Assembly (NCBI GenBank): GCA_945787105.1
Contig: CALZGZ010000233.1
Coordinates: forward strand, 1 to 39,442
DNA: 39,442 nucleotides
Direction of reading: 5' to 3'
DNA from: an uncultured Gammaproteobacteria bacterium
GTDB lineage: Bacteria > Pseudomonadota > Gammaproteobacteria > Arenicellales > JAANXG01
In this document: positions 7,813-18,983 of the stretch, in pieces
Numbering within the stretch: the first letter of the stretch is position 1
Layout: the number at the start of each line of letters is the position of its first letter
Notes under the pieces: model-generated
What the model saw: only the letters and a program-made list of their open reading frames with translations
Told to the model about the DNA's origin: nothing
The model's database searches: none
Translations under genes and position numbers: made by a program

Positions 7813-7825
7813 TTAGATAATCTAA
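7813..7825. promoter_or_regulatory. Perfect 13-bp palindrome, operator candidate
   Basis: TTAGATAATCTAA is a perfect palindrome around a central A. It lies about 45 bases downstream of the inferred transcription start and 30 bases before the acyltransferase ATG. Such AT-rich dyads are typical sites for small dimeric repressors; malonate loci are often governed by GntR-type MatR, but this dyad is not its described motif. Confidence 0.4.
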
Positions 7826-7855
7826 TGAGTGGTAACAACCTGGAGAACGACTGCT

Positions 7856-8842
7856 ATGTCCGCCGATGATCATCGCGTTATGTATGTCTTTCCCGGTCAG
7901 GGTTCTCAGTACAAAGGAATGGGAAGTGATCTATATCGGGACTATTCGTCGGCCCGACGTATCTACGATCAAGCGAGCGAAGTACTGGGGTACGATATGG
8001 TCAGCATTTCTTTTACGGACCCTGACAAACAGCTTGATCTCACGCGATATACGCAACCAGCGCTACTCACCCACCAGATCGCATGTCTCGAGGTCTACCG
8101 GGAAGTAGCGGAGCATCATCCCGTTCCTATTGCAGCGGCGGGTCACAGCCTTGGAGAATATACGGCACTGGTCGTTGCCGACGCCCTTAGCTTTGATAAT
8201 GCCCTGCATCTGGTACAAAAACGCGGAGAATTGATGGGTGAATATGGAGAAGGTGGGATGCTCGCAATGGCGCTCGACCTCGACTCCGCACGACCCTTGG
8301 CGGACAAACACTACTGTGGTATCGGGAGTTACAACCTGCCTGAACAAACCGTGATCGGCGGGATAGGCACGGACATGGATGCGCTCGCGAAGGAAGCCCG
8401 GGACCTGTATCCCCGACGGCGTTTGGTGCCGTTGAAGACAGAAGGCGCATTTCATACCTATTTTATGGTGACCGCCGCACGGCACTTTAGGCCGATATTG
8501 GAAGCCACTGATATCGCGGCTCCGAAGATGCGGGTGTTGTCCAACTACACGGGTGACTACCACGATGCCGACGCCACGAGCATTAAGTCACGCTTGTTCT
8601 TTCAGCTGTTCAACACGGTGAATTGGGTTCGCTGCTTGCAGACAGCGATCAACGACGGCATCAATACCTTTGTTGAGTTTGGAGGAGGCATCGGTCGTTC
8701 CGACACGCCCGATGGGATGCGCCCAAATCTGGAGAGCATATTAAAAAAGACGTGTCGCATCTCCAACCATGAGGCGCTTTACGTACCGGCAATAAACTGC
8801 AAGACCATAGACAAGGCCGCACATTTTTTTATTGACGCTTGA
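7856..8842 (+). CDS. Free-standing malonyl-type acyltransferase (FabD/MdcH-like)
   Basis: A 328-residue acyltransferase of the FabD fold. Visible active-site parts are 'GQGSQYKGMG' (residues 14-23), nucleophile Ser98 in 'GHSLGEY', Arg123 in 'QKRGELM' (the position that holds the malonyl carboxylate in FabD), His200 in 'EGAFHTYFM', and 'FVEFGGGIG' near the end. It should transfer a malonyl (or methylmalonyl) group from CoA to an acyl carrier protein or another thiol. The start is the ATG at 7856, with GGAG 10 bases upstream; the longer frame begins in the leader. No carrier protein, ketosynthase or Mdc subunit is adjacent. It stands alone on the plus strand between minus-strand operons, so its partner is unknown. 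The housekeeping fabD normally sits in the fatty-acid cluster, so this is likely a second copy. Confidence 0.82.
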   Translation: MSADDHRVMYVFPGQGSQYKGMGSDLYRDYSSARRIYDQASEVLGYDMVSISFTDPDKQLDLTRYTQPALLTHQIACLEVYREVAEHHPVPIAAAGHSLGEYTALVVADALSFDNALHLVQKRGELMGEYGEGGMLAMALDLDSARPLADKHYCGIGSYNLPEQTVIGGIGTDMDALAKEARDLYPRRRLVPLKTEGAFHTYFMVTAARHFRPILEATDIAAPKMRVLSNYTGDYHDADATSIKSRLFFQLFNTVNWVRCLQTAINDGINTFVEFGGGIGRSDTPDGMRPNLESILKKTCRISNHEALYVPAINCKTIDKAAHFFIDA

Positions 8843-8951
8843 GGCGTCGGTCCCGGGCATTACAAGATGATTGCCGATGATGCCGCAAGACACCAGTCTG
8901 AAAGCCCAAATCTCAACAACGCCGGCGCGCGTTTTTAGTTTTACCCAGCTA

Positions 8952-9356
8952 TCAAACCTGCTCCAGCTCTATCAAGGTGCCGCAAAAATCCTTGGGATGT
9001 AGAAACAACACCGGTTTGTTGTGCGCACCGATCTTGGGGTTGGCGTCACCGAGCACGCGCGCTCCGGCCGCGATCAGCTTGTCGCGAGCGGCGACGATAT
9101 CTGCCACTTCGTAACAGACATGATGCATCCCTCCATTGGGATTCCGGCTCAAGAATTTTGCAATAGGTGAATCGTCACCCAGCGGATGCAGCAACTCGAT
9201 TTTGGTATTTGGAAGTTCTACAAATACTGTAATTACGCCGTGTTCGGGCATATTCACCGATTCGGATACCTTGGCCCCTAGCATGTCGCGATAAATCGCA
9301 CTACCGACCGCCAGATCCGGCACAACAATAGCAACGTGGTTCAATCTGCCAATCAT
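8952..9356 (-). CDS. mce: Methylmalonyl-CoA epimerase
   Basis: A 134-residue VOC-fold protein that interconverts (S)- and (R)-methylmalonyl-CoA. The metal ligands are in place: His7 ('LNHVAI'), Glu54 ('KIELLHPL'), His79 ('GMHHVCYEV') and Glu130 ('TLIELEQV'). 'DSPIAKFLSRNPNGGMHH' and the final 'LHPKDFCGTLIELEQ' are characteristic of the epimerase rather than other glyoxalase relatives. It is the last gene of the run mutase - pccB - pccA - meaB - mce, 49 bases after meaB, and converges with the acyltransferase gene. It links the carboxylase product (S form) to the mutase substrate (R form). Confidence 0.95.
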   Translation of the reverse strand: MIGRLNHVAIVVPDLAVGSAIYRDMLGAKVSESVNMPEHGVITVFVELPNTKIELLHPLGDDSPIAKFLSRNPNGGMHHVCYEVADIVAARDKLIAAGARVLGDANPKIGAHNKPVLFLHPKDFCGTLIELEQV

Positions 9357-9405
9357 TAGGGGCCCCTGTATTCAATTTGTCGATGCGCGTCGAGTGGTAA
9401 TCGGG

Positions 9406-10392
9406 TCACGCCTTCGCCTTTGCGCTCAGAAATATATCGATCAATTGCTCTGCTGCCAAAGTTGGTGGAAGACGACCGTGGGTAACAGCATCTTCCAAGT
9501 CTCGAACGCGCGATTTGACCCCCGAGTGTTCCTCGAGCTGGACTCTCAGGCTCGCGGCGGTCTCGGCCCACATCCAGGCACGTGACTGTGCGGCGCGCCG
9601 CGCTGCGATTTCTTCGCGCGCGGACAAGGCGTCGCGATAGCGTAACACCGTCTGCCACACCTCGGCGATACCATCACCCTGAAGGGCGGAACAGGCCTTA
9701 ACCGGCACCTGCCAACTTGGGGACCGCGGGGTAAGAAATTGTAGTGCATTGGAGTAATCGGCAACCGAACGCTTCGCCGCAGCCGCAAACCCGCCGTCCG
9801 CCTTGTTCACTAGGACCATGTCTGCTAATTCCAGATTGCCGCGTTTGAGCCCCTGCAGTTCATCGCCGCCGCCAGGTAACAACATCAAGATAAAGATGTC
9901 GGTCATCTCCGCCACTGCAGCCTCGGACTGACCGACACCGACCGTTTCGACGATGATCACATCGAAACCGGCCGCTTCACAGATCAAGATGGACTCGCGG
10001 GTGCGCCGGGTGACCCCGCCGAGGGTCTGGCCGGCTGGGGAAGGCCGGATGAAGGCCCGGCGGCGGCGGGCAAGTCTCTCCATGCGCGTCTTGTCTCCCA
10101 ATATCGATCCACCGCTCACGGCCGAGGACGGGTCTACCGCCAATACCGCCACCTCGTGTCCCTGGTCGATCACGTGATTGCCTATGGCCTCGATGAAAGT
10201 GGATTTGCCCACTCCAGGTACCCCGGATATACCGATACGAATCGAATTTCCGGTGTGCGGCATGAGCCGCTCCAGCAATCTAGCTGCTGCAGCGCGGTGT
10301 TCCATGCGCGTGGATTCGATCAGAGTTATCGCGCGCGCAAGCGCGCGACGATTACTGCTGCGAACGGCATCGGCAAGTGCGTCGGGGTCCAC
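9406..10392 (-). CDS. meaB: MeaB/ArgK-type GTPase, methylmalonyl-CoA mutase chaperone
   Basis: A G3E-family GTPase that protects and reloads B12-dependent methylmalonyl-CoA mutase. The P-loop 'GVPGVGKST' is at residues 57-65. Other motifs are 'AVDPSSAVSGGSILGDKTRM', 'ETVGVGQSE' with the switch Glu, and 'NKADGG' for guanine recognition. I place the start at the GTG at 10392, ten bases after the pccA stop; this gives 328 residues and aligns with the N-terminus of E. coli YgfD. The open frame continues upstream into pccA without a family match. No obvious Shine-Dalgarno site is present, so coupling to pccA is likely. Its place directly downstream of the carboxylase and mutase genes agrees with the role. 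Confidence 0.9.
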   Translation of the reverse strand: MDPDALADAVRSSNRRALARAITLIESTRMEHRAAAARLLERLMPHTGNSIRIGISGVPGVGKSTFIEAIGNHVIDQGHEVAVLAVDPSSAVSGGSILGDKTRMERLARRRRAFIRPSPAGQTLGGVTRRTRESILICEAAGFDVIIVETVGVGQSEAAVAEMTDIFILMLLPGGGDELQGLKRGNLELADMVLVNKADGGFAAAAKRSVADYSNALQFLTPRSPSWQVPVKACSALQGDGIAEVWQTVLRYRDALSAREEIAARRAAQSRAWMWAETAASLRVQLEEHSGVKSRVRDLEDAVTHGRLPPTLAAEQLIDIFLSAKAKA

Positions 10393-10402
10393 GGATGCAG
10401 TC

Positions 10403-12388
10403 TTATGCGAACTCGACGATGGGCTGATCGACCGCCAGTGTGTCGCCTGGCCACGCATGGATAGTAAGCACCTTGCCGTCGCGCTCCGCACGCAAGGTGT
10501 TCTCCATCTTCATCGCCTCAACCACAGCTATTTCTTCGCCTGTTTTAACCTCCTGTTCGGGCTTGACTGCGAGGGAAGTAAGGAGCCCGGGCATGGGAGA
10601 CAGCAGGAACTTCGACATATCCGGCGGCTGTTTAATCGGCATATGCTGATACAACTCGGCCACGCGTGGGGTCAGGACCATGACCGCGGCTTCCGAGCCA
10701 CCATGAAACAACATATAACTCATATCGCGACGTTCCACCTGCACGCATAGCTCAACGCCGTTGAATGTGCCTTCGAACAGGGGCCGCCCAAACTGCCAGT
10801 CACTGCGTACCGCGAAGACCTCGCCGTTGTATTCAATATCATGGCCGCCATCGGCGACGGTTACGGAAACCGGGTGGTACTGCCCATCTATAACCACCAC
10901 CCAGTTATCCCGCACTTCACGTTCGTGCCCTGGCATCTGACCGGTGATCTTAGCGGCACGATCACGATAGTGGCGATTGATGGACGCGGCCACGGCAATA
11001 ATCTTCGCCGGATCTTCGTGCGGGACGTCTGAGGCGTGGAAACCATCCGGATATTCTTCGGCAATCAAGTTGGTGCTTAGTCGGCCCTCGATGAATCGTG
11101 GATGTAACATTAGTGCAGCCAAAAAACTGATATTGTGCGCTACACCGCGGATATAATATCGGTCTAGCGCTTCACGCATATGTTCGATCGCTTGATCACG
11201 CGTCGCACCGTGGGTAACCAATTTAGCGATCAACGGATCATAGTACATCGACACTTCTCCGCCCTCGAACACGCCGGTATCGACACGCACATGAGCATTC
11301 TCCTCGGGTGGTAAGTACCGAAAAAGACGACCGGTGGACGGCATGAAATTACGAAATGGATCCTCGGCGTATACCCGGCACTCGATTGCCGAACCATTTA
11401 TACTAACGTCACCCTGAGTAACAGGTAACTTCTCGCCATTAGCCACACGGATCATCAATTCAACCAGATCCAATCCGGTGACAAACTCCGTGACCGGGTG
11501 TTCGACTTGCAGCCGGGTATTCATCTCGAGGAAATAGAAGTTCTTGTCTGCGTCGACAATAAACTCAACCGTGCCCGCTGATTTGTAGTGCACCGCCTCC
11601 GCTAGGGCCACCGCCTGCTCACCCATTGCAGTTCTCATCACCTCGTCGACAAACGGTGACGGCGCCTCTTCGATCACTTTCTGATGACGACGTTGGATTG
11701 AGCACTCACGTTCGCCCAAATACACAATGTTTCCATGTTCGTCGGCAATGACTTGAATCTCTATGTGGCGCGGTTCCTCTATGAATTTCTCTATGAAGAT
11801 ACGATCATCGCCAAAACTGGACAACGCCTCACTCGCGGCCCGTTGGAATCCATCGCGGCATTCATCGTCGTTCCAGGCCACACGCATCCCTTTACCACCA
11901 CCGCCGGCACTCGCCTTTAGCATTACCGGATAACCAATTCCCGTGGCAACCTCCACCGCGTGATCGGAATTCTCGATGACACCGGCGAAACCCGGTATCG
12001 TATTGACACCGGCTTCTTCGGCGAGTTTTTTGGAGGTAATCTTATCCCCCATGGCCTCGATCGCGTCCGGCCCGGGACCGATAAATACGATCCCCCGTTG
12101 TTGTAACGCCCGGGCAAACCCAGCGTTCTCGGACAAGAAACCGTAGCCTGGGTGCACCGCTTGCGCGCCGGTGTCCTGGCACACCTGGATGATGCGATCG
12201 GCCACCAGATAACTCTCGCTACTCGCAGCGGGGCCGATATGGACCGCCTCGTCCGCCGTCTGAACGTGCAAGGCGCCGCGATCGGCATCCGAATAAACGG
12301 CCACCGTATCGATACCCAGCTTACGTGCGGTCTTGAACACCCGGCAGGCTATCTCGCCGCGGTTTGCAACCAAGATTTTCTTGATCAT
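10403..12388 (-). CDS. pccA: Propionyl-CoA carboxylase biotin-containing alpha subunit
   Basis: A 661-residue acyl-CoA carboxylase alpha chain. In order: a biotin carboxylase domain (residues 1 to about 445) with 'MIKKILVANRGEIACRV', the glycine-rich 'GGGGKGMR' at 162-169 and 'EMNTRLQVEHPVTE'; a BT linker domain; and a C-terminal biotinyl domain with the biotin lysine at about 627 in 'EAMKMEN'. It charges biotin with bicarbonate and ATP for transfer by PccB. The ATG at 12388 is preferred, with AAGG upstream; it lies 41 bases after the pccB stop. Family members act on propionyl-, acetyl- or methylcrotonyl-CoA; the neighbouring epimerase and mutase point to propionyl-CoA, while acetyl-CoA as a side substrate cannot be excluded. 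Confidence 0.93.
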   Translation of the reverse strand: MIKKILVANRGEIACRVFKTARKLGIDTVAVYSDADRGALHVQTADEAVHIGPAASSESYLVADRIIQVCQDTGAQAVHPGYGFLSENAGFARALQQRGIVFIGPGPDAIEAMGDKITSKKLAEEAGVNTIPGFAGVIENSDHAVEVATGIGYPVMLKASAGGGGKGMRVAWNDDECRDGFQRAASEALSSFGDDRIFIEKFIEEPRHIEIQVIADEHGNIVYLGERECSIQRRHQKVIEEAPSPFVDEVMRTAMGEQAVALAEAVHYKSAGTVEFIVDADKNFYFLEMNTRLQVEHPVTEFVTGLDLVELMIRVANGEKLPVTQGDVSINGSAIECRVYAEDPFRNFMPSTGRLFRYLPPEENAHVRVDTGVFEGGEVSMYYDPLIAKLVTHGATRDQAIEHMREALDRYYIRGVAHNISFLAALMLHPRFIEGRLSTNLIAEEYPDGFHASDVPHEDPAKIIAVAASINRHYRDRAAKITGQMPGHEREVRDNWVVVIDGQYHPVSVTVADGGHDIEYNGEVFAVRSDWQFGRPLFEGTFNGVELCVQVERRDMSYMLFHGGSEAAVMVLTPRVAELYQHMPIKQPPDMSKFLLSPMPGLLTSLAVKPEQEVKTGEEIAVVEAMKMENTLRAERDGKVLTIHAWPGDTLAVDQPIVEFA

Positions 12389-12429
12389 CGTGACCTTGTA
12401 AATATTATTATCGATTAGAGTTGGTACCG

Positions 12430-13962
12430 TCAGAGGGGCAGATTCTCGTGTTTGCGCCACGGATTTTCCAGTTTCTTATCGCGTAACATGGCGAGGGAGC
12501 GGCAGATACGCTGACGCGTGGCGTGGGGCGCAATGACATCATCAATATATCCCCGGTGTCCGGCAATAAACGGATTGGCAAATTTGCGCCGATATGCTTC
12601 GGTATGTGCCGCGATTTTTTCCTCATCATTGATGTCTTTGCGGAAGATGATCTCTACCGCACCCTTCGGACCCATGACCGCTATCTCGGCACTGGCCCAA
12701 GCGAAATTAACGTCGCCGCGCAGGTGCTTGGAACTCATCACGTCGTAGGCACCCCCATAAGCTTTGCGCGTAATTATCGTCACCTTCGGGACCGTGGTCT
12801 CGGCGTAAGCAAATAAAAGCTTGGCGCCATGTTTGATAATGCCACCATATTCCTGAGCGGTACCCGGAAGAAAGCCCGGCACATCCACGAATGTGATAAT
12901 CGGAATATTGAATGCATCACAAAAGCGCACGAACCTCGCCGCCTTGATGGACGATTTTATGTCCAGGCAACCGGCCAACACTAAGGGCTGGTTCGCGACG
13001 ACACCGACCGGATCCCCGTCCATGCGCCCGAACCCAACGATAATGTTCTGCGCGTGCTCGGGTTGGATCTCAAAAAAATCAGTGTCATCCACTACTTTGT
13101 AAATCAATTCCTTCATGTCATAGGGCACATTAGGATTATCGGGTATCAATGTGTCCAGCGACATTTCGAGTCGATCGGCATGATCCGGCGTCGGCCTGAA
13201 GGGCGGCTTTTCCCGGTTATTGGCGGGTAAGTAGTTCATGAAGCGACGCACCATTAACAACGCCTTCACGTCGTTCTCAAACGCCCGGTCACAAACTCCG
13301 GAGACCGTTGAATGGGTGACCGCGCCGCCAAGCTGCTCGGCGGTAACCGTCTCGTGGGTCACCGTCTTCACCACATCAGGCCCGGTTACGAACATGTAGG
13401 ATGTGTCCTTGACCATAAAGATAAAATCGGTCATCGCCGGTGAATACACCGCACCCCCTGCGCAGGGCCCCATAATCACGGAAATCTGCGGTATCACTCC
13501 TGATGCCATCACGTTGCGCTGAAACACTTCGGCGTATCCCCCGAGTGAGGCAACGCCTTCCTGAATGCGCGCGCCACCAGAATCATTGAGTCCGATCACC
13601 GGCACACCGATCTTCATCGCATGGTCCATGATCTTGCAGATCTTTTCGGCATGGGCCTCGGATAATGAACCTCCGAACACGGTGAAGTCCTGGCTAAATA
13701 CAAACACCACACGGCCGTTGATCGTACCGTAACCCGTTACCACACCGTCGCCGGGGATCTTGTTGTCGGCCATACCGAAGTCGACGCAACGATGTTCCAC
13801 GAACATGTCCCACTCCTCGAAACTCCGTTCGTCGAGCAGCAACTCGATCCGTTCTCGCGCTGTCAGCTTTCCCTTTTTGTGTTGCGCATCGATCCGCTTT
13901 TGACCCCCTCCAAGCAGGGCGGCGGTTCGCTTTTCTTTTAGTTGTCCGATGATGTCCTGCAT
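12430..13962 (-). CDS. pccB: Propionyl-CoA carboxylase beta (carboxyltransferase) subunit
   Basis: A 510-residue carboxyltransferase subunit with two crotonase-like halves. Landmarks are '[16 protein letters not shown]', the first oxyanion region '[24 protein letters not shown]' (about 146-170), '[16 protein letters not shown]', and in the second half '[21 protein letters not shown]' and '[14 protein letters not shown]'. It moves CO2 from biotin on PccA to propionyl-CoA to form (S)-methylmalonyl-CoA. GGAGGGG lies just before the ATG. The gene is upstream of pccA and 91 bases downstream of the mutase gene, on the same strand. The sequence resembles propionyl-CoA carboxylase and the 12S subunit of transcarboxylase; the presence of PccA next door favours the carboxylase. 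Confidence 0.94.
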   Translation of the reverse strand: MQDIIGQLKEKRTAALLGGGQKRIDAQHKKGKLTARERIELLLDERSFEEWDMFVEHRCVDFGMADNKIPGDGVVTGYGTINGRVVFVFSQDFTVFGGSLSEAHAEKICKIMDHAMKIGVPVIGLNDSGGARIQEGVASLGGYAEVFQRNVMASGVIPQISVIMGPCAGGAVYSPAMTDFIFMVKDTSYMFVTGPDVVKTVTHETVTAEQLGGAVTHSTVSGVCDRAFENDVKALLMVRRFMNYLPANNREKPPFRPTPDHADRLEMSLDTLIPDNPNVPYDMKELIYKVVDDTDFFEIQPEHAQNIIVGFGRMDGDPVGVVANQPLVLAGCLDIKSSIKAARFVRFCDAFNIPIITFVDVPGFLPGTAQEYGGIIKHGAKLLFAYAETTVPKVTIITRKAYGGAYDVMSSKHLRGDVNFAWASAEIAVMGPKGAVEIIFRKDINDEEKIAAHTEAYRRKFANPFIAGHRGYIDDVIAPHATRQRICRSLAMLRDKKLENPWRKHENLPL

Positions 13963-14053
13963 GAGCCCCTCCCCATGTCGATTATGATCATTTTCCGGGG
14001 CCGCTTACCGGCGGACCCGCATGGCTTTGGTGACGAGTTTCCCAGAATCCTGG

Positions 14054-16207
<2,154 letters not shown>

Positions 16208-16540
16208 GTTTTATCTGACCTTACCAGGCATGGTGTGCAACAAAACCGTTCTCCCCGTTGCATCTGCTTGTCACATTGTCGCGTCGCCCTTGAGCGCGGC
16301 ATTCACCGCTTAAGTATTCGCGTCGATGTCCGGGGTGGGATAGCAACCCTAGCAATTCCGGGTAATTATAACCACAAACGAGGCAGACGGCGCCGGATTG
16401 CGGGGGGCGCTTAAAAATAAAAGAAAATTTGGAGTCGGGGTGGGACTCCGATACCAATTTTTGCCGACCCCGAGATTCTTAATCTTTCTATAATACACAC
16501 GAAAACACCCGCTGCCGTCACCACATCGGAGGACATAAAC
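16208..16540. other. 333-bp divergent region between scpA and scpB
   Basis: No gene. A perfect TATAAT for the minus strand lies at 16370-16365 and another for the plus strand at 16489-16494; neither has a good -35 at normal spacing, so activators may be needed. Between them, GGAGTC (16431) pairs with GACTCC (16444), while the overlapping TCGGGGT (16435) pairs with ACCCCGA (16467). The two hairpins exclude each other. This resembles the GGGGTCGGAGTC-type dyads that recur elsewhere in the window. Confidence 0.4.
16489..16494 (+). promoter_or_regulatory. Putative -10 element for scpB
   Basis: TATAAT, a full consensus match, 46 bases upstream of the TTG start. The nearest -35-like TTGCCG (16461) is 22 bases away, too far for a standard promoter. 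Tentative. Confidence 0.35.
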
Positions 16541-17320
16541 TTGCCAAAGGTATTAACCGAATTTCGGGACGCGATTGGCGTAATCACGCTCAATTATCCG
16601 GACAAACACAACGCACTCAGCGCGGCGCTCATCGATGATCTGGTAAATGCTCTGGAGGACTTCAAGCGACAGCAGGCGCGAGTCGTGATCCTGCGCGCTC
16701 CCGAGGGCGCGAAGGTGTGGTCTGCCGGTCATGATGTTCGAGAGCTACCCCGCACCCGGCGGGATCCGCTTGCTTACAGCGATCCACTACGCAGGGCGGT
16801 GCGCGAGGTCGAGAGTTTCCCGGCACCGATTATCGCCATGATCGAGGGCGGGGTATGGGGTGGCGCGAGCGAGGTAGCGCTCGCCTGTGACCTGTTAACC
16901 GCTACACCCAATGCAACCTTTGCCATCACGCCGTCCAAACTGGGGGTTCCATATAACCTGACCGGAATCCTCACGGTTATGAAACGGGTGAATATGGCCA
17001 TCCTCAAAGAGATGTTCTATACCGCCGAGCCTATTGACGCCAGGCGCGCCGAGCATCTCGGCATTATCAATTATGTCGTCGACGCCGAGCAGCTCGAGAA
17101 ATTTACCTGGGATCTGGCATGCCGTATCACTCAGAATTCGCCTCTGAGCATTTCGGTCATCAAAGAGGAATTGCGGCTGCTCGCCGGCGCTCACCACCTT
17201 TCGGCGTTGACTTATGAGCGTATTCAGAGCCTGCGCCGTCGAGTCTACGACAGTGAAGATTACCAGGAAGGGATCAACGCCTTTTTGGAAAAACGCAGGC
17301 CTGAATTCAAAGGAAGGTAA
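16541..17320 (+). CDS. scpB: Methylmalonyl-CoA decarboxylase (crotonase family, YgfG type)
   Basis: A 259-residue crotonase-fold protein that closely follows E. coli ScpB/YgfG along its whole length, including 'SAGHDVRELP', 'RDPLAYSDPLR', 'EGGVWGGASE', 'LGVPYNLTGI' and the ending 'RRVYDSEDYQEGINAFLEKRRPEF'. The residues tied to catalysis in YgfG are present as His64, Gly107 and Tyr137. It decarboxylates methylmalonyl-CoA to propionyl-CoA without biotin. The start is a TTG at 16541 with a clear GGAGG 8 bases upstream; no ATG fits. It is divergent from the mutase gene and convergent with matB. In E. coli scpB is in one operon with the mutase and ygfD; here the same set is kept but split over two strands. 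Confidence 0.92.
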   Translation: MPKVLTEFRDAIGVITLNYPDKHNALSAALIDDLVNALEDFKRQQARVVILRAPEGAKVWSAGHDVRELPRTRRDPLAYSDPLRRAVREVESFPAPIIAMIEGGVWGGASEVALACDLLTATPNATFAITPSKLGVPYNLTGILTVMKRVNMAILKEMFYTAEPIDARRAEHLGIINYVVDAEQLEKFTWDLACRITQNSPLSISVIKEELRLLAGAHHLSALTYERIQSLRRRVYDSEDYQEGINAFLEKRRPEFKGR

Positions 17321-17400
17321 GCCATCGATCGTCCAATGAAGTCATAGCGACTCAAATGCCGGCTCTCTAATAAAGCGAGAATGAGCTTAAAAGCGCATCG

Positions 17401-18927
17401 TCAAGGCCCGGTGTTCCGGAAGATATCCGAATATCGCTCCCGCAGCAGATTCTTTTGTACCTTACCCATCGTGTTTCGCGGCAGTTCGTCAACGAAAAAG
17501 AATTTTTTGGGAATCTTGAATCTCGCGAGTGAGTCCGCCAACGCGTCTTTTATGGATCGTTCGCTGACATTGGCATCTCGATGCAGCACCACGAATCCAA
17601 CCGCGCCCTCTCCAAAATCCGGGTGCGGGATACCAATGACTGCAGACTCGGCGACGCCCTCCAGGTTATCGATACAAACTTCCACTTCTTTTGGATACAC
17701 ATTGTAACCACCGGAAATAATCAGATCCTTAGCACGGCCAACGACGGAAATTCGACCCTCTTGGTCCATCCGTACCAAATCTCCGGTAATGAAATATCCA
17801 TCATCACGAAATTCCGCTTGAGTTTTATCTGGCGCCCGCCAGTAGCCCTGAAATACGTTCGGGCCTTTGATTTCAAGCACCCCTACTTCATCGGTTCCCA
17901 GGGCTACCCCGTGTTCATCGGCAACCCGAGCTTTAACATCAGGCAGCGGAAAACCGACAGTTTCCGGCAGTCGCTCGCCGTCCAGTGGGTTCGAGGTAAT
18001 CATGCCCGCCTCGGTCATACCGTAGCGTTCTAAGATGCGATGACCGGTACGCGTCTCAAAGGATTCAAACGTCTCCTTCAACAACGGCGCCGACCCAGAG
18101 ATGAATAACCGCATGTTGCGGCATGCATCGTGGGTCAAGGCGGGATTGTGCAACAGACGCGTATAGAATGTCGGGACACCCATCATCACCGTAGCCCTTG
18201 GTAGGAGATTAATAATTTTATCGGCATCAAAGCGCGGCAAGAACAATATCCGGCTCGCGTTCAACATCGCGGTGTGAAGCGCCACGAACAACCCGTGTAC
18301 ATGAAAGATTGGTAATGCGTGAATCAACACGTCGCCCGGGATCCATCCCCAAATGCGGTGCAACGCCAGCGCGTTACTGGACAGGTTGCCATGACTCAAC
18401 ATTGCCCCCTTCGATCTCCCCGTGGTTCCCGATGTATACAAAATGGCGCCCAGATCGCCGGACTTCAGGCTCAAGATATCGTTCTTGGGCGGCAGCGTCC
18501 CGGCTTGTTCCATCAACGTACCTGCTCCTCGTTCATCCATGGTCAACACATGCGGCGCACCGATGCGAGCCGCCTCTAGTTCGATCTTATCCGCCGCCTG
18601 TGGACCGCAAACCACCAGCCGGGGCTCGCTGTCAGATAGAAAATAGGCCAACTCGGTGGCGGTATATGCGGTGTTCAACGGCACATAGACCATGCCCGCG
18701 CGCAGACACCCTAGATACAACATTACGGCCTGCGGTGATTTGTCCACTTGTACCAGGACCCGGTCTCCCGGCACTAAACAAAGCTCTTGGAACAACTTCG
18801 CAATCCTTGCTGACCCATTATCGAGATCGGCATAGCTGACGGTTTTACCACCCACAATCTCCAGGCCGAGATCAACGGGGCTCTTTAGAGAGCGTTCTCG
18901 CAACAGATAGTAAAGGTTTTCTTGCAT
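17401..18927 (-). CDS. matB: Malonyl-CoA synthetase
   Basis: A 508-residue acyl-adenylate-forming enzyme that ligates malonate to CoA with ATP. Motifs are the phosphate loop 'YTSGTTGRSKG' (residues 164-174), 'ERYGMTEAGMITSNPLDGERLPETVGFPLP', 'GYFITGDLVRMD', the hinge 'GRAKDLIISGGYNVYPKEVE' and the C-terminal lysine in 'PRNTMGKVQKNLLR'. The run after YGMTE ('SNPLDG.R.P.TVGFPLP') is typical of MatB rather than general acyl-CoA ligases. The ATG at 18927 is preferred to a TTG at 18945. Characterised MatB enzymes also accept methylmalonate, which would feed the neighbouring mutase and ScpB. It converges with scpB (80-bp gap) and lies about 10 kb from matPQMA. Confidence 0.9.
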   Translation of the reverse strand: MQENLYYLLRERSLKSPVDLGLEIVGGKTVSYADLDNGSARIAKLFQELCLVPGDRVLVQVDKSPQAVMLYLGCLRAGMVYVPLNTAYTATELAYFLSDSEPRLVVCGPQAADKIELEAARIGAPHVLTMDERGAGTLMEQAGTLPPKNDILSLKSGDLGAILYTSGTTGRSKGAMLSHGNLSSNALALHRIWGWIPGDVLIHALPIFHVHGLFVALHTAMLNASRILFLPRFDADKIINLLPRATVMMGVPTFYTRLLHNPALTHDACRNMRLFISGSAPLLKETFESFETRTGHRILERYGMTEAGMITSNPLDGERLPETVGFPLPDVKARVADEHGVALGTDEVGVLEIKGPNVFQGYWRAPDKTQAEFRDDGYFITGDLVRMDQEGRISVVGRAKDLIISGGYNVYPKEVEVCIDNLEGVAESAVIGIPHPDFGEGAVGFVVLHRDANVSERSIKDALADSLARFKIPKKFFFVDELPRNTMGKVQKNLLRERYSDIFRNTGP

Positions 18928-18983
18928 AGACAATGGCGTCTGCAAAACAATCTAGAACCGACTCATGTTCTTAACAACATGTT

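Larger units (their letters stand above)
7436..7855. other. 420-bp divergent control region between matP and the acyltransferase gene
   Basis: No gene. Two interleaved inverted repeats lie on the matP side: AACCGCC (7472) with GGCGGTT (7532), and AGATTGG (7490) with CCAATCT (7550). Both arm pairs are 60 bases apart, and the partners are offset by 18 in each half. A direct repeat ATTGATACCA occurs at 7640 and 7699. A sigma-70-like promoter and a 13-bp palindrome on the acyltransferase side are listed separately. This is the natural place for control of both transcripts, but no regulator gene is in the window. Confidence 0.45.

Noticed and set aside
16208-16330. Cobalamin riboswitch upstream of the B12-dependent mutase
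   Set aside because: I looked for the B12-box and the paired elements on the minus strand and found neither.
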